NCBI GenBank assembly: GCA_963736505.1 | Contig: CAVTOZ010000005.1 | Coordinates: 822,635-886,634, forward strand | From: Solirubrobacter sp963736505 | GTDB taxonomy: Bacteria > Actinomycetota > Thermoleophilia > Solirubrobacterales > Solirubrobacteraceae | DNA length: 64,000 nucleotides | Direction: 5' to 3' | Part shown: positions 52,926 through 62,403 of the stretch, one piece after another | How positions within the stretch are numbered: the first letter of the stretch is position 1 | Layout: every line of letters starts with the position of its first letter | Notes under the pieces: generated by a model | Told to the model about the DNA's origin: nothing | The model's input: the letters and a program-made list of their open reading frames with translations, nothing else | Database searches by the model: none | Program-made: the position numbers and the translations under genes

Positions 52926-54023
52926 ATGCCGCATCGCCCATCGACAATCCAACGAGGCAAGTACCGGCTCGTCGACCTGTTCGCCGGCTGCGGCGGAATG
53001 ACCCGTGGTTTCATGGACACGGATCAATTCGAGCCGATCTTCGCGGTTGAGATCGACCCCCACGCCGCGGCGACCTATCGGGCCAATTTCGGCGACCACG
53101 TCTTCGCAGGGCCGATAGAGGACGTAGTCGATGTGCCCCGCGCGAACGTGGTGATCGGCGGACCGCCCTGCCAAGGGTTCTCGCTTCTCAATCGCGATGG
53201 TGTAGGTCTCGAGCGGCGGTCGCTGTGGCGACATTACCTGCGCGTCCTGCTGGACGCCGGTGCGGAGGCATTCGTCATGGAGAACGTCCCGCAGCTCCTC
53301 ACGTCGCCGGAGTATCTGGAGTTCAAGGACGCCGCTGCCGATGAAGGCTTTCAGGTCGAGGGCCGCGTCCTGCTCGCAGCCGACTACGGCGTCCCGCAAC
53401 TGCGCCGCCGAGCGATCGCCATCGGATCGCGCGTCGGCGCGCCGACGTTCCCTGCCCCGACCCATGGCGATCCGACGAAGCCGCTCGACCGACGCAGCGA
53501 GTGGCGCACGTTCCGATGGGCGATGACACACCCCTCAGAGCTGCCCCTGAAGCCGAATGGTCACGCGTGGCACAAGTCTCGCAACCCGACGTCGATGTCG
53601 GTCGAGCGGTACATGACTATCCCGAACGAGGGCGAGGGCCGATTCGAGCTCGCCGAACGCCGCCCCGACCTCACGCCGGCTTGTTGGCTGAACAAGAAGA
53701 CAGGCACGACCGACGTATTCGGACGACTGTGGTGGGACCGTCCCGCTTACACGATCCGCACAGAGTTCTTCAAGCCCGAAAAGGGTCGATACCTCCATCC
53801 ATCTGAGCATCGGCCGATCACGCTGCGCGAGGCAGCGCGCCTGATGTCCTTCCCGGATGACTTCGTCCTGCCGCCGGACCAGTCGATGACGGCGATCGGC
53901 AAGCAGATCGGCAACGCCGTGCCATGCCTTCTCGCCCAGCGGATCGCCGAAACGCTCGCCGATCACCTCGACAGCGCTGGCGCCGTCCCGGCCACCGACC
54001 AGCTTCAGCTGATCGCGGCCTGA
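52926..54023 (+). CDS. DNA (cytosine-5-)-methyltransferase
   Basis: 365 residues. Motif I DLFAGCGGMTRGF, motif IV GGPPCQGFS with catalytic Cys82, motif VI ENVPQ, motif VIII QLRRRAIAIGSR, target-recognition region about 180-290, motif IX REAARLMSFPD and motif X GKQIGNAVP. It is the cognate modification enzyme for the divergent NgoMIV-like nuclease; 109 bp separate it from vsr. The target is inferred to be a CCGG-containing site. Intact frame. Confidence 0.95.
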   Translation: MPHRPSTIQRGKYRLVDLFAGCGGMTRGFMDTDQFEPIFAVEIDPHAAATYRANFGDHVFAGPIEDVVDVPRANVVIGGPPCQGFSLLNRDGVGLERRSLWRHYLRVLLDAGAEAFVMENVPQLLTSPEYLEFKDAAADEGFQVEGRVLLAADYGVPQLRRRAIAIGSRVGAPTFPAPTHGDPTKPLDRRSEWRTFRWAMTHPSELPLKPNGHAWHKSRNPTSMSVERYMTIPNEGEGRFELAERRPDLTPACWLNKKTGTTDVFGRLWWDRPAYTIRTEFFKPEKGRYLHPSEHRPITLREAARLMSFPDDFVLPPDQSMTAIGKQIGNAVPCLLAQRIAETLADHLDSAGAVPATDQLQLIAA

Positions 54024-54029
54024 CCCTAG

Positions 54030-54420
54030 CCGGGTGAGGGGTCGTCTCGCTCGAGGATCCGTTGGTGGGTCGCCTCTGGCACCGCCCGCCAGCGCTTTTG
54101 CACCCACCCGGACGCCGTGGGCGGGGCGCTGGCCTGTGTGGGATCCGCGCGGCGCCGTAGACACGCGATCCGCAGCATGCGCCCGGTCAGCGAGGCGTAA
54201 GGAAGCGCCGGATCGCTGGACCCTGTTCACCGCCACGCGTGGAGGCGCGAGAGGCTGTCGGCGAGCCATGGAGACCCGGGTACGGGCCTTCTCCGCCGAG
54301 ATCAACGGTGCCCAATCCCCCCGTCCTGGTCTCCCGGTGCCAAGGAGGCCCCGGCTCGCTTGAGCAGATCACGCTCCTGCTTCAGGCGGACGTTCTCGCT
54401 CCGCCGCCGCGGACGCTCAC
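54030..54420 (-). mobile_element. IS3-family transposase remnant
   Basis: No intact gene lies between 54024 and 54468. On the minus strand there is an OrfA C-terminus (ENVRLKQERDLLKRAGASLA, about 54320-54390) and, in another frame, an OrfB N-terminus (ISAEKARTRVSMARR near 54290) and the HTH_21 stretch GVRVGAKALAGGAR (near 54100). Several frame changes and no DDE domain: a dead fragment. No terminal repeats could be identified. Confidence 0.7.
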
Positions 54421-54468
54421 ACGCTCATTCGACGCCACGTCCATCATTCGCGAACTTGCCGGGGCTAC

Positions 54469-55066
54469 CTAGGATGGGGACGTTTCTCCGTCGGACACGG
54501 AGGGGGCGGCTTCCAACTCGCTGATAAGCAACCCCAACTCAGCCGCGTGCGCGCCGGGGTGCTCGCGCTCGAAGAGCTCCGCAGCCGCGCGGTAGTACCA
54601 CAGAAGGTCGTCAGCCTCCACGCCCATTCGGCTCCACATCGCTGCGCCGATCTCTCGATGCATGCGGACCATGTTGCGTGCGTTGTCGAGCTTCTCCGCC
54701 AATGCGACGCGGCGGACCGCCGGCTGTCCGTCTTCGAGCTGAGCGATGTGGCGTGCCTTGAGATCTCGCCAATCCCCGTTCACGGCCCCGTCGAGCGGGT
54801 CGCTGCAGTCTCGAACGATGTCGGCGACAGCATCACCGAAGCGCTCACGGATGTCTTCCAGCACTATGTCGCCGCCGTGGTCCTCGGGTGCGTCGTGGAG
54901 AAGCGCCGCGATCGCCTCGTCCTCGGTACCACCATCATCGAGCACCAGCGCGGCTACGGCCATGAGATGGGCCATGGACGAACACGGTTCCCCGCCGTCG
55001 CTGCCGCCCATGCAGGAGCTTCGCCGAGACCAACGCCTCAGTGAAGCGGCTGGTGAGGACCGGTAC
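54469..55066 (-). pseudogene. HD-domain protein, frameshifted and without its own start
   Basis: The N-terminal part VPVLTSRFTEALVSAKLLHGRQRRRGT is in the reading frame of the upstream helicase. After about 54985 the frame changes, and AHLMAVAALVLDDGG, EDEAIAALLHDAPEDHGG (HD pair) and LAEKLDNARNMV continue to the stop at 54469. It aligns phrase by phrase with the intact HD protein at 8982 (PLLTERFDRAL..., GLLHDAVEEGG, LADKLHNARSI). No start codon precedes LTSRF, so it is fused to the helicase or has lost its start. Confidence 0.8.
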
Positions 55067-57399
55067 GTCGGGTGTCCGTTCGCCGATCGGCGTGACGGCT
55101 TCGGCGCTGTCGGCAGGTACCTCGTCCCTGTTGTTTCGGAACACGTCAGGGAGCTCGCGCGAGTAGAGGATCTCGAGATGCTGCGTCGCGCGCGTGATCG
55201 CCACGTACAGCTCGTTGGGCCCGTACCGTGCTTCCTCGAAGATGGCCGCAGGCTCGACGACCACGACGTTGTCGAACTCCAGGCCCTTCGATCGCTCGGC
55301 CGTCATTACCGTGACCCGCTCGCGAAGGCCGTCCTTCACGAGCTCGCCAGCGCGAATGCCCTCCGCCTGAAGGTCCGCGACGGTCCGGCTGACGAGCGAC
55401 TGAGGAACGACGACGGCGATCTTCCCTGGTCGATGGTTGACCGCGTCAGTGACGATCTGGGTGACAGCGGGCCCAAGGTCCGTTTCCTCCGTACGCCGCA
55501 ACACTGGCTCAGACGCTCCGGGTCGCACGGCTCGGGGCGCGGTCAGACCGGGCGCAATGTGCGGCAGGAGGGGCGATGCGATGTCCATGATCTGCATCGG
55601 CACGCGATAGCCGATGAGCAGCTCCGCGAGCCGTGCGTCGTCGTCGGTTGGCAGGTGCTCGGCGATCTCGCTCCAGTCGTGATAGTGCCATGCGCCCGTC
55701 GATTGGGCGATGTCGCCGACGAGCGTCATGTTGCCACCCTGGGCGCGGCGCGACACCATGCGGAGTTGCATAGGCGTGAGGTCCTGCGCCTCGTCGACGA
55801 TGACGTAGGCGTAAGTGGATTCTCTGCCGTTGAGCAGCGTGGCTATCTCGTCGAGCAACGGGAGGTCGCTCTCGGTCCAACCGGCGTCCTCCTTGATGGA
55901 ACCCGCGAGAAGCTTTCGCTCGATGGAGGTCAAGAGGTCGACCGAGAGGCGCTCCAGGAGACCCTCGTCGCGAAGCGACATGAGCACCTGCGCGACCTCC
56001 AGCGCCGGCCACATCCGGCGGAACGCGCCCTGCCAAGCCGAATTCCCGCGTAGCGCGCGTTCGAATTCGGTCGTGGCGGGTTTCCGTCGCAGCCCAAGAC
56101 CCTTCGGCGCGAAGGACTCGTACGCAGCGTGCTCCAGCACTGCGCGAAATTGGCGACGCGCTTCCACGTAGCTTCGCCGCGCGGTGCGCTGCCGGTCCAC
56201 CGCCTCGCCGATTACGTCACGCTCGATGCTGATACGGCCCCCGGCGAGATCAACACGCAGCGGCTCGCCGGGAACGTTCACGAAGGACCAAACAATGCGC
56301 TCGAGCAGCGTCGCCATCCGCGGATCGCCTTTGAGGCGCTGTGTCGCGGGACGACTCTCCGAGCGCTGTCCGCGCGAACCCGGCACCAGCCGACCGACGT
56401 CGAGCTGCGCGACGAACGACTCACCGAGTGACGGCAGGACTTGGGCGATGTAGTCCATGAACGCCCGATTCGGACCGACGACCAGGATCCCGGATGCCCC
56501 GAGTTGCTCGCGGAAGTTGAAGAGCAGCCACGCGGCCCGATGCAGCGCGACGGCGGTCTTGCCCGTCCCGGCCTTCCCTGGATGGCAAGGACCCCGTCGA
56601 ACGGCTCCGAGATGAGTCGGTACTGATCTGCCTGGATCGAAGTGACCATGTCGCCCATCTGGGCGGTTCGCTCACGCTCCAGATCCGCCAGCACCGCGTC
56701 GAATGCAGGCGTCTCGAGAGGTAGCGGTGCCTCGGGCGGCGTCGCCGGCGAGTCGCCGTCAACTGAAGCGCCAGGCTTAACAGGCGGGGTTCCGGACCGG
56801 CTGGTTCCGCGGTCGGTACTTCTTCAGGGCGCTCGATGGGACGTGTGTCTGCCGGCGCCGCGGCGCCGGATGGCACTTGAGGCGTCGACACCGTCCGTGA
56901 CCCGTCGGGGTGGCACGGTCGATGCTCCCAGGGCGAAGCGGCCGAGTGACCGCCGCACGCCCCATCGCTGAGCGCGCTGTCCCGGGCGGAGGTGCCGTGA
57001 GGTACTCGTCGGCGAGCGACCTGAGCCGCCGACCATCTACGTTCAGCGTCCGGCGCCTCGTGATCCCCATCGGTTCGTCAGGATCGCGCGATAGAAGGGC
57101 GCCGCAGCGGGAGCTCGCCAGCTCCAGACCAGGATCGATTGGTCCTCTCGGATCACCTGCCTGCCGACATAGAGAGGGCCCTTCTCTTCGCGGTCGATCC
57201 GGCCGAAGCAGATCTGTCGCAGCGCCTCCGCGAGTTCGCTCGCACGTCTCTCCCGCTGCTCGGCGAGGTGAGTCTCTGCGACCGCATCCGCGGCCGTCGG
57301 CGACTGCTTCAGACGATCGAGCTCACCCTCAAGGCTCGCGTGCGCCCGATCGATGTATTGCTGCTCTTCCGCGTGTTCTGGATGCTGTTGGGACGCCAT
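54935..57399 (-). pseudogene. HelD-type UvrD-like helicase/RNA polymerase-recycling ATPase, multiply frameshifted
   Basis: ATG 57399 starts EEQQYIDRAHASLEGELDRL and CFGRID ... LYVGRQVIREDQSILVWSWRAPAAAPFYRA, the HelD N-terminus. The frame then breaks four times, each repairable by adding one base in a short run: near 57072 (then MGITRRRTLNVDG), 56908, 56786 and 56574. The last is inside Walker A, where IQGRPGRARP becomes IQGKAGTGKT. From 56458 the C-terminal part is open: YVIVDEAQDLTPMQLRMVSRR (Walker B), NMTLVGDIAQSTG, TAERSKGLEFDNVVVVEP and YVAITRATQHLEILYSREL. The sum is about 820 residues, normal for HelD. Confidence 0.85.
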
Positions 57400-57400
57400 G

Positions 57401-59058
57401 TCAGTCGATCCGCAACCCGGTATTCGGCGGGACCGCGAATGCCTCGGACAGGGCTCGGGCGAGACCGCGCCCACGATCCTGTGGGTCTCATCGCCGCTCA
57501 GCTCGATGCGTCGGACGAAGCCGAGAGGTTCCTTGGCGAATCCCATCTCCAGGAGCCGAGTCGTGCCGTTCGGCTCCGAGGGCTCCGGCAGACGGCCCCG
57601 CGGGTCCACAAGCTCGACGATGATCGCACCGTTGTCGCGTGCGCCCTGGATCGCAAGTCGATCGCTCACACTGATCACCACAGGTTCGTCGTCGGGTAGT
57701 GCTCGAGCGAAAGCCGCGGCGATCAACGTCTCGTGCGTCCTATTTGCCGTCGCGGCGCCCTCGGCGACTTGGGTGCCCACCGGCGTCGTCACTTCGGCGT
57801 CATCGACACGGTTGGGTGACAATCCGCGGTCACCCGCCGGTACGAGCTGGTCGATGACCTCATCCAGCACGGTCTCGAACGCGGCGCTGAGGGACGCCGG
57901 CTCCAGCAGGTCATAAGCGATGAACGCACCGCGGCGGAGAAGTGCCATCAGCCAAGCCCTGAGCAGCGGGCGGCGGGCCACCATGTTGTCGGCGATCGGC
58001 GCGCTCTGGGTCCGCTCCGTCCAGACCTCGAGAATCGCGCGTACGGTTTCCGGACTGCCGCCGAAGGCTCCGTGGCGGGTGAACACCTGATCCACCTCCG
58101 CCTCCGGGACATTATCGAGCACGTCGATCATGCGGCCGGGGTCCTGCGCTCTCGTGAGCATGAGAGTCGCTCGCCACCAGAGTCGCGCGTACGCGAGGCG
58201 GTCGATTCGCCCGGGGACGAATCGATCCTTGAGCGGCAGTCGCGCGGAGCTCGCAGGCGGCCACCGCCACAAGGTGACGTCCGGGAGGACTACCAGCGCG
58301 TGGTGCGCCCAGATCGATCCGATCGCCGCTTCGGCCGGGAACAGGTTGGCGCGGGCGAGATAGACCCTCGTGGCCTGCGCGTCGAAGGCAGCCCGCTGAG
58401 TCGCACTCGGGAACATCGCCGGGTAGCCGCATTCTCGGGCGATCGCGACGATCTCGTTTCGAAGTACCTCGAGCTCCTCACGATTCACCCGCGGTGGCCC
58501 GGTTGCGGCAAAGACACAGCCTCGCGTTTCACACGTCGCTTCAACGGCGAGATCGTCAACGCTGCGATCCCCGTCAACGTACACGGCCGCTGCATAATCC
58601 TGGAAGAGGGTCGAGGCGCGATGAGGCAACAACCGCGGATGCACCCGGTAATCGGTCATTTGTACATAGAGGGTCGAAGTGCCGCGATGATCTCGCCCGA
58701 ATACCTCGATGGATCGGTCGTCCGCATGTCCCGGACCGCGGAGATCGAGGCGCCCGGGGAACACACGTCTCAACAATGCCTGCAGCGTTCTGCCGAGGCT
58801 CTCCTGCGGGAACTCGCGATCCTCGTCGAGCTCGTCGTGCCCTACCGCGAGATCGACGAGCGTTCGTCCCACGTCGTAATGGATCGACGAGAGCAGGAGC
58901 TGGGCCACCTCATCGTCTGAACCGGCTGCCGTGACCGCACGAACAGCCATGGCGTCGTCCTCGTTCACCAACAGGTGCAACGCCCCGAGCGTCGGCTCGT
59001 GAAGATCGGCATTCACGTCGAGGATCCAAAGGCGACCCGGCCGGATACCCCTGCGCAC
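57401..59058 (-). pseudogene. large DUF6339-like protein, one frameshift near its end
   Basis: GTG 59058 opens about 530 residues of clean coding sequence. It has NEDDAMAVRAVTAAGSDDEVAQLLLSSI, YDVGRTLVDLAVGHDELDEDREFP, LPDVTLWRWPP and RLAYARLWWRATLML; the last two resemble DUF6339 proteins, which occur beside Z1 and GHKL genes (identification from memory, moderate). After RRIELSGDETHRIVGAVS the frame fails; adding one base near 57460 gives ARALSEAFAVPPNTGLRID and a stop at 57401, one base before the HelD start. Biochemical role unknown. Confidence 0.65.
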
Positions 59059-59091
59059 CGATGTCGACGACCGCCACCGGAAATCGAGGTA

Positions 59092-59547
59092 CTATCTGCC
59101 CTGAAGCTTCGTGCGCTTGTCGTCGTCCCACAGGATGGACCCCAGGCGCCAGGCCACCGGACCGGTCGTCGGAATGCCGTCCCGAGCCACGGCCAGCACC
59201 GAGTGCAGACTGAGAGTCCCGCCCAGCTCCCAGCCGCGAAGATCGACGCTCAGCTCGACGGCGAGAGCCTCAGCGGACGGCGCGACCTCTTCGACACTTC
59301 CCGTTCCACGCAGGCGGCCCGCCGACCAGTACACGCCCACTTGGAGCGTGGTGTCCTCGAGGCCGGCATCCTCCAGGAGGCGGGTCACGTCGATTCGCAC
59401 GGTGCGGCTCAACGAGAGGTCGGTGCCGTAGTCCCAGGCAGGCAGCAGTGCGGGCAAGGGCTCGTCCCCTCGGGCTGTGTGCATGACCCACGGTCGTGCG
59501 CGTACCACGTCCTTGATGGGCTGCCGATAGGGGAAGCCGCGGCTCAC
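59092..59547 (-). CDS. hypothetical protein of the paraMORC/Z1 row
   Basis: 151 residues from GTG 59547, overlapping the previous stop by 4 nt (GTGA). Clean frame: SRGFPYRQPIKDVVRARPWVMHTARGDEPLPALLPAWDYGTDLSLSRTVRIDVTRLLEDAGL, then a beta-rich half with VGVYWSAGRLRGTGSVEE and AVELSVDLRGWELGGTLSLHSVLAV. No recognised domain. Translational coupling ties it to its neighbours. Confidence 0.75.
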   Translation of the reverse strand: MSRGFPYRQPIKDVVRARPWVMHTARGDEPLPALLPAWDYGTDLSLSRTVRIDVTRLLEDAGLEDTTLQVGVYWSAGRLRGTGSVEEVAPSAEALAVELSVDLRGWELGGTLSLHSVLAVARDGIPTTGPVAWRLGSILWDDDKRTKLQGR

Positions 59548-60141
59548 AGCGCGGCCTCGGTGGACAGCGTCAGGTTTGTGACGGTTTCCGCCACCGGGCG
59601 AATGAGCAGCTGCCACCTACCCACGTCCCCGGCATCGAATGCACGCGCGGTGACTCCATAGAACGCATCGTCCGGGCCGCGCCAGCCGATCACCTCGGGT
59701 TGGGGGTCCTCTCCCGAGCCGTCATTCGACGGCTTGTCGTCATCTTGCACGCCGTCGTCCGACACCGAACCCGCCGCCCCATGCCGCAATCGCGAGGCGA
59801 GGTTCCGCGATGACCGGCTGCCGTGGCTCGACGTCCACGTCTTGGACGAGGACATCGTTCCCTTCGAATCGCTCCCACCGAAGTTCGCCGACCAGGCGGA
59901 GCGGCTTCCGCGATCCTCCGCCCGGATTGGACGCAGACACTCCGGCGCCTTCCCCGCCGACGTCACCGAGGAGATCGGCGAAGTAGCGACTTGCCGCACC
60001 CAGGGCGACGAACGGGCTGTCGGGCTGCTCGCTCAGCGCCGGCCGCACGAACTCGCGCATCCGCCGCCTCAACTCGCGCATGGTCGCGTTGACCAGCGTC
60101 TTCTCGTCGCCCTCCAGCTGGGATTCCGACCCATTCGTCAT
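59544..60141 (-). pseudogene. hypothetical protein of the paraMORC/Z1 row, frameshifted
   Basis: ATG 60141 overlaps the ATPase stop (ATGA). First part: EKTLVNATMRELRRRMREFVRPALSEQPDSPFVALGAASRYFADLLGDV and RWERFEGNDVLVQDVDVEP. At about 59771 one extra G in the run breaks the frame; removing it gives AAWGGGSVSDDGVQDDDKP and the second part VIGWRGPDDAFYGVTARAFDAGDVGRWQLLIRPVAETVTNLTLS, ending at 59544. About 198 residues when repaired. No known domain. Confidence 0.7.
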
Positions 60142-61334
60142 GAGTTATCGTGGGAACGGGCGAAGATCCTGTTGACGTCGGCGTCCGCCTTGAAGACTCC
60201 CGCGTACCACACGCTCGGATCCGCGGGAACGTCACCCGCGATGTACTGGACCACAAGTCTCGGCGTGCGGAGCAGGCATGTGTGGTGCACCGCATCGCGG
60301 AACCCGCATTCGAGGGCGACGCCTGACGGCTGTGGGATCGCGACGAAGTTCCGGCGAAGCGCGAGGCTCCCGGCGCGGAGGCCGATCGAGCGCGCCTCGA
60401 CCATCTCCGCCTGGTCTCTTGTCACTTCCACGCGGTGGAGCGCATCGACAAATGAGCGCAGCACCTCATGGTCTGTTGGATGCGAGATCGGATGACTCTC
60501 GCCCTCCAACGAGGCACTGAAGACCATGTCCGCGCGGCCGTCCGCGCCGGGGAGCATCTTGGGCCAGAGATGCCAGAGGATCACTTCTCGCATCCAATCC
60601 AGCGCTGCTTCGGGCGACCGATCGCCCAAGTTCGGGCAAGCAAGCGCGATCGTGGTACCTCGCTCGTCCTCCGAGAAGCCGGGCAGGCCGAGTTGCTCGG
60701 CCCACGCGTCTGCTTCCACGTTGTGGAGGGGCTCAACCCCGTCGTCGCTCGCGCGTCCCCACCAGTGCCGCCCCGTGTAGTTGACCCCGTCCTGCGTGTG
60801 GCTGCGGCCCAGGGCGATGCCGACCAGCCGAGATTCGTCGCCGCCGTCGGCGGCGCGACAACGCGTATGGGCCACGACCGCACCGGTGCGCGACGCGGCG
60901 AACAAGCTCGACTTGCCGAAACCGTAGGTGCCGCCACCGAGCCCTTCGCCCGTGTCGCCGCTGTTGAGCACGAAGGATGTGTAATTGCGCGGAAGGTCCT
61001 CGCGCTCCTGATCACCCCTGGTCGGACCTGCGAGCCCCACCGTGCCACGGTCCGAGATGAACAACACCCACGGGTCCGGCTCCGACAGCGCCGCGGCGAC
61101 CCGGACGCCTGGCATAACAGCCGACTCTCGCAACAGCTCACGCCAGATCTCGCCGCGCCGCGCTCCGAGGCGCACCAGGTCGATGCTGAAGCGAACCGGT
61201 TGGACCGATGCCGCGTCCCGGCCATCCCAGCTGTTCTGCGCGGTCTCACGGACGAGCACGGTCAACCGATCAAGTGTGGGCCGACCCAACGGATTTCTGA
61301 TTCCTTCGGCCTTGGTCGCACCAAGGGCTCCCAC
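60138..61334 (-). CDS. GHKL ATPase of the paraMORC/MutL-like type
   Basis: 398 residues, intact. The Bergerat ATP-binding fold: N box VRETAQNSWDG (Glu30, Asn34, Asp37), G1 box FISDRGTVGL, and the lid GGGTYGFGKSSLFAASRTG with a Gly-rich loop. The C-terminal half has DMVFSASLEGESHP and FRDAVHHTCLLRTPRLVVQY, an S5-like region. Comparative genomics by Iyer and colleagues placed such prokaryotic paraMORCs in restriction-type operons with SF2 helicase-related proteins and nucleases. Here Z1 and DUF4420 genes lie upstream. It probably clamps DNA and uses ATP to gate the nuclease. Confidence 0.85.
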   Translation of the reverse strand: MGALGATKAEGIRNPLGRPTLDRLTVLVRETAQNSWDGRDAASVQPVRFSIDLVRLGARRGEIWRELLRESAVMPGVRVAAALSEPDPWVLFISDRGTVGLAGPTRGDQEREDLPRNYTSFVLNSGDTGEGLGGGTYGFGKSSLFAASRTGAVVAHTRCRAADGGDESRLVGIALGRSHTQDGVNYTGRHWWGRASDDGVEPLHNVEADAWAEQLGLPGFSEDERGTTIALACPNLGDRSPEAALDWMREVILWHLWPKMLPGADGRADMVFSASLEGESHPISHPTDHEVLRSFVDALHRVEVTRDQAEMVEARSIGLRAGSLALRRNFVAIPQPSGVALECGFRDAVHHTCLLRTPRLVVQYIAGDVPADPSVWYAGVFKADADVNRIFARSHDNS

Positions 61335-61363
61335 CCTTTGCTAGACCCAGCTGTAGTCGAACT

Positions 61364-62393
61364 TCATCGGCTGGTGAGCAAGTTGCGGATGTGTATATCG
61401 ACTGCCCCCTCGGACATGACGACATCTGTAGGTGCGGCCGCGAGGTTCAATTCGTACTCCAGCGCGCCTATCGCATCGGTCACGCTGGCGGGTAGGTGGT
61501 GTGCACTGAGTCTCGGAAAGGCGTCTGCTACGCGATACCAGCTCTCGCCGATCACACGGAAGGAGATGCGCCGATAAGCCTCCGCATGCGCAGGCCGGTA
61601 GCCCAGCGCGTGGAGACGACCGGCCAGCACGTCGTCCGTCGCGACTTCCTGCGCGCGCTCGATGAGGTCGATGACACTCGGTCCTCCGGCGGACGCCTCT
61701 GCGACGCGAACGTGGTACAGCGCGAGCTCTCCTCCAGGGGGCGCGTCGAGCTGGTCGAGTCCATGCACGCGCACACAAAGCCCGTCTTCAGTCAAGCTTG
61801 TCTTTACCTCGATCGCCAGTGGCCCCGCGAGGAAGTCGTGACGCGCCCCGAGAGGTCCTGATCCATGCGGACGTAGCGCCCGCATCGCGTTCGAGCATCT
61901 GCACCAGGAGCCGGAGCTCGCCGAACAGACCAGCGAGTTGACGCGTCGTGAAAACTCGCTCCCCCGATGCCAACAGCGCCCGCCAGTCCGCGAGGCACCT
62001 CCGCAGTGGGCGATCGGCTGGAGCGTCGTCATCCATCGCGTCGAGCCGGACGACTGCGTCCGCGAGGAGGGATGCGAACACCGGGAACAATCGCGGCTGA
62101 AGGCAGACTAAGTCGGCGTACCAGCGAAGTACCCCGTCTCGCTCGAGCGGGCGAGGTACCAGGTGGACGCCTGCGCTCCGACGATCGTCCTTGAACGTCC
62201 GATGCTCCTCCGCCGCCAACGGGACGAGTAGGTGTGAGCCAGTGAAATCGCGTCCGACAAGGACAGGAATGCCACCGATCGTGATCGGCAGGTCGATCGT
62301 GCTGACCTGCTCGTCTCGTGGTGGGGATTCGCCTCGCAGGCGGTCGAAGCGCTCGACGAGCGCGGCTCGCAGTTCGTCGGCGGCGAACGTCAT
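61364..62393 (-). pseudogene. DUF4420 PD-(D/E)XK nuclease-like protein, frameshifted
   Basis: ATG 62393 starts MTFAADELRAALVERFDRL, followed by IGGIPVLVGRDFTGSHLLVPL, GVHLVPRPLE, FASLLADAVVRLDAM and LAGLFGELRLLVQMLERD. One extra base at about 61859 breaks it; removal gives SAWIGPLGARHDFLAGPLAIEVKTS, with the nuclease-like HDF...AIEVK core (putative Asp, Glu and Lys), then GELALYHVRVAEAS and the end at 61364. About 342 residues when repaired. The catalytic core lies just after the break. Confidence 0.8.
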
Positions 62394-62403
62394 TCCAGTT
62401 CCA

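Noticed and set aside
54034..54363. A rightward hypothetical gene after the methyltransferase
   Set aside because: The opposite strand holds recognisable pieces of an IS3 transposase, and the rightward frame is low-complexity and Arg/Pro-rich.
57139..58920. Rightward frames opposite the DUF6339-like gene and HelD
   Set aside because: Leftward frames give recognisable protein text and coupling to neighbours; the rightward ones do not.
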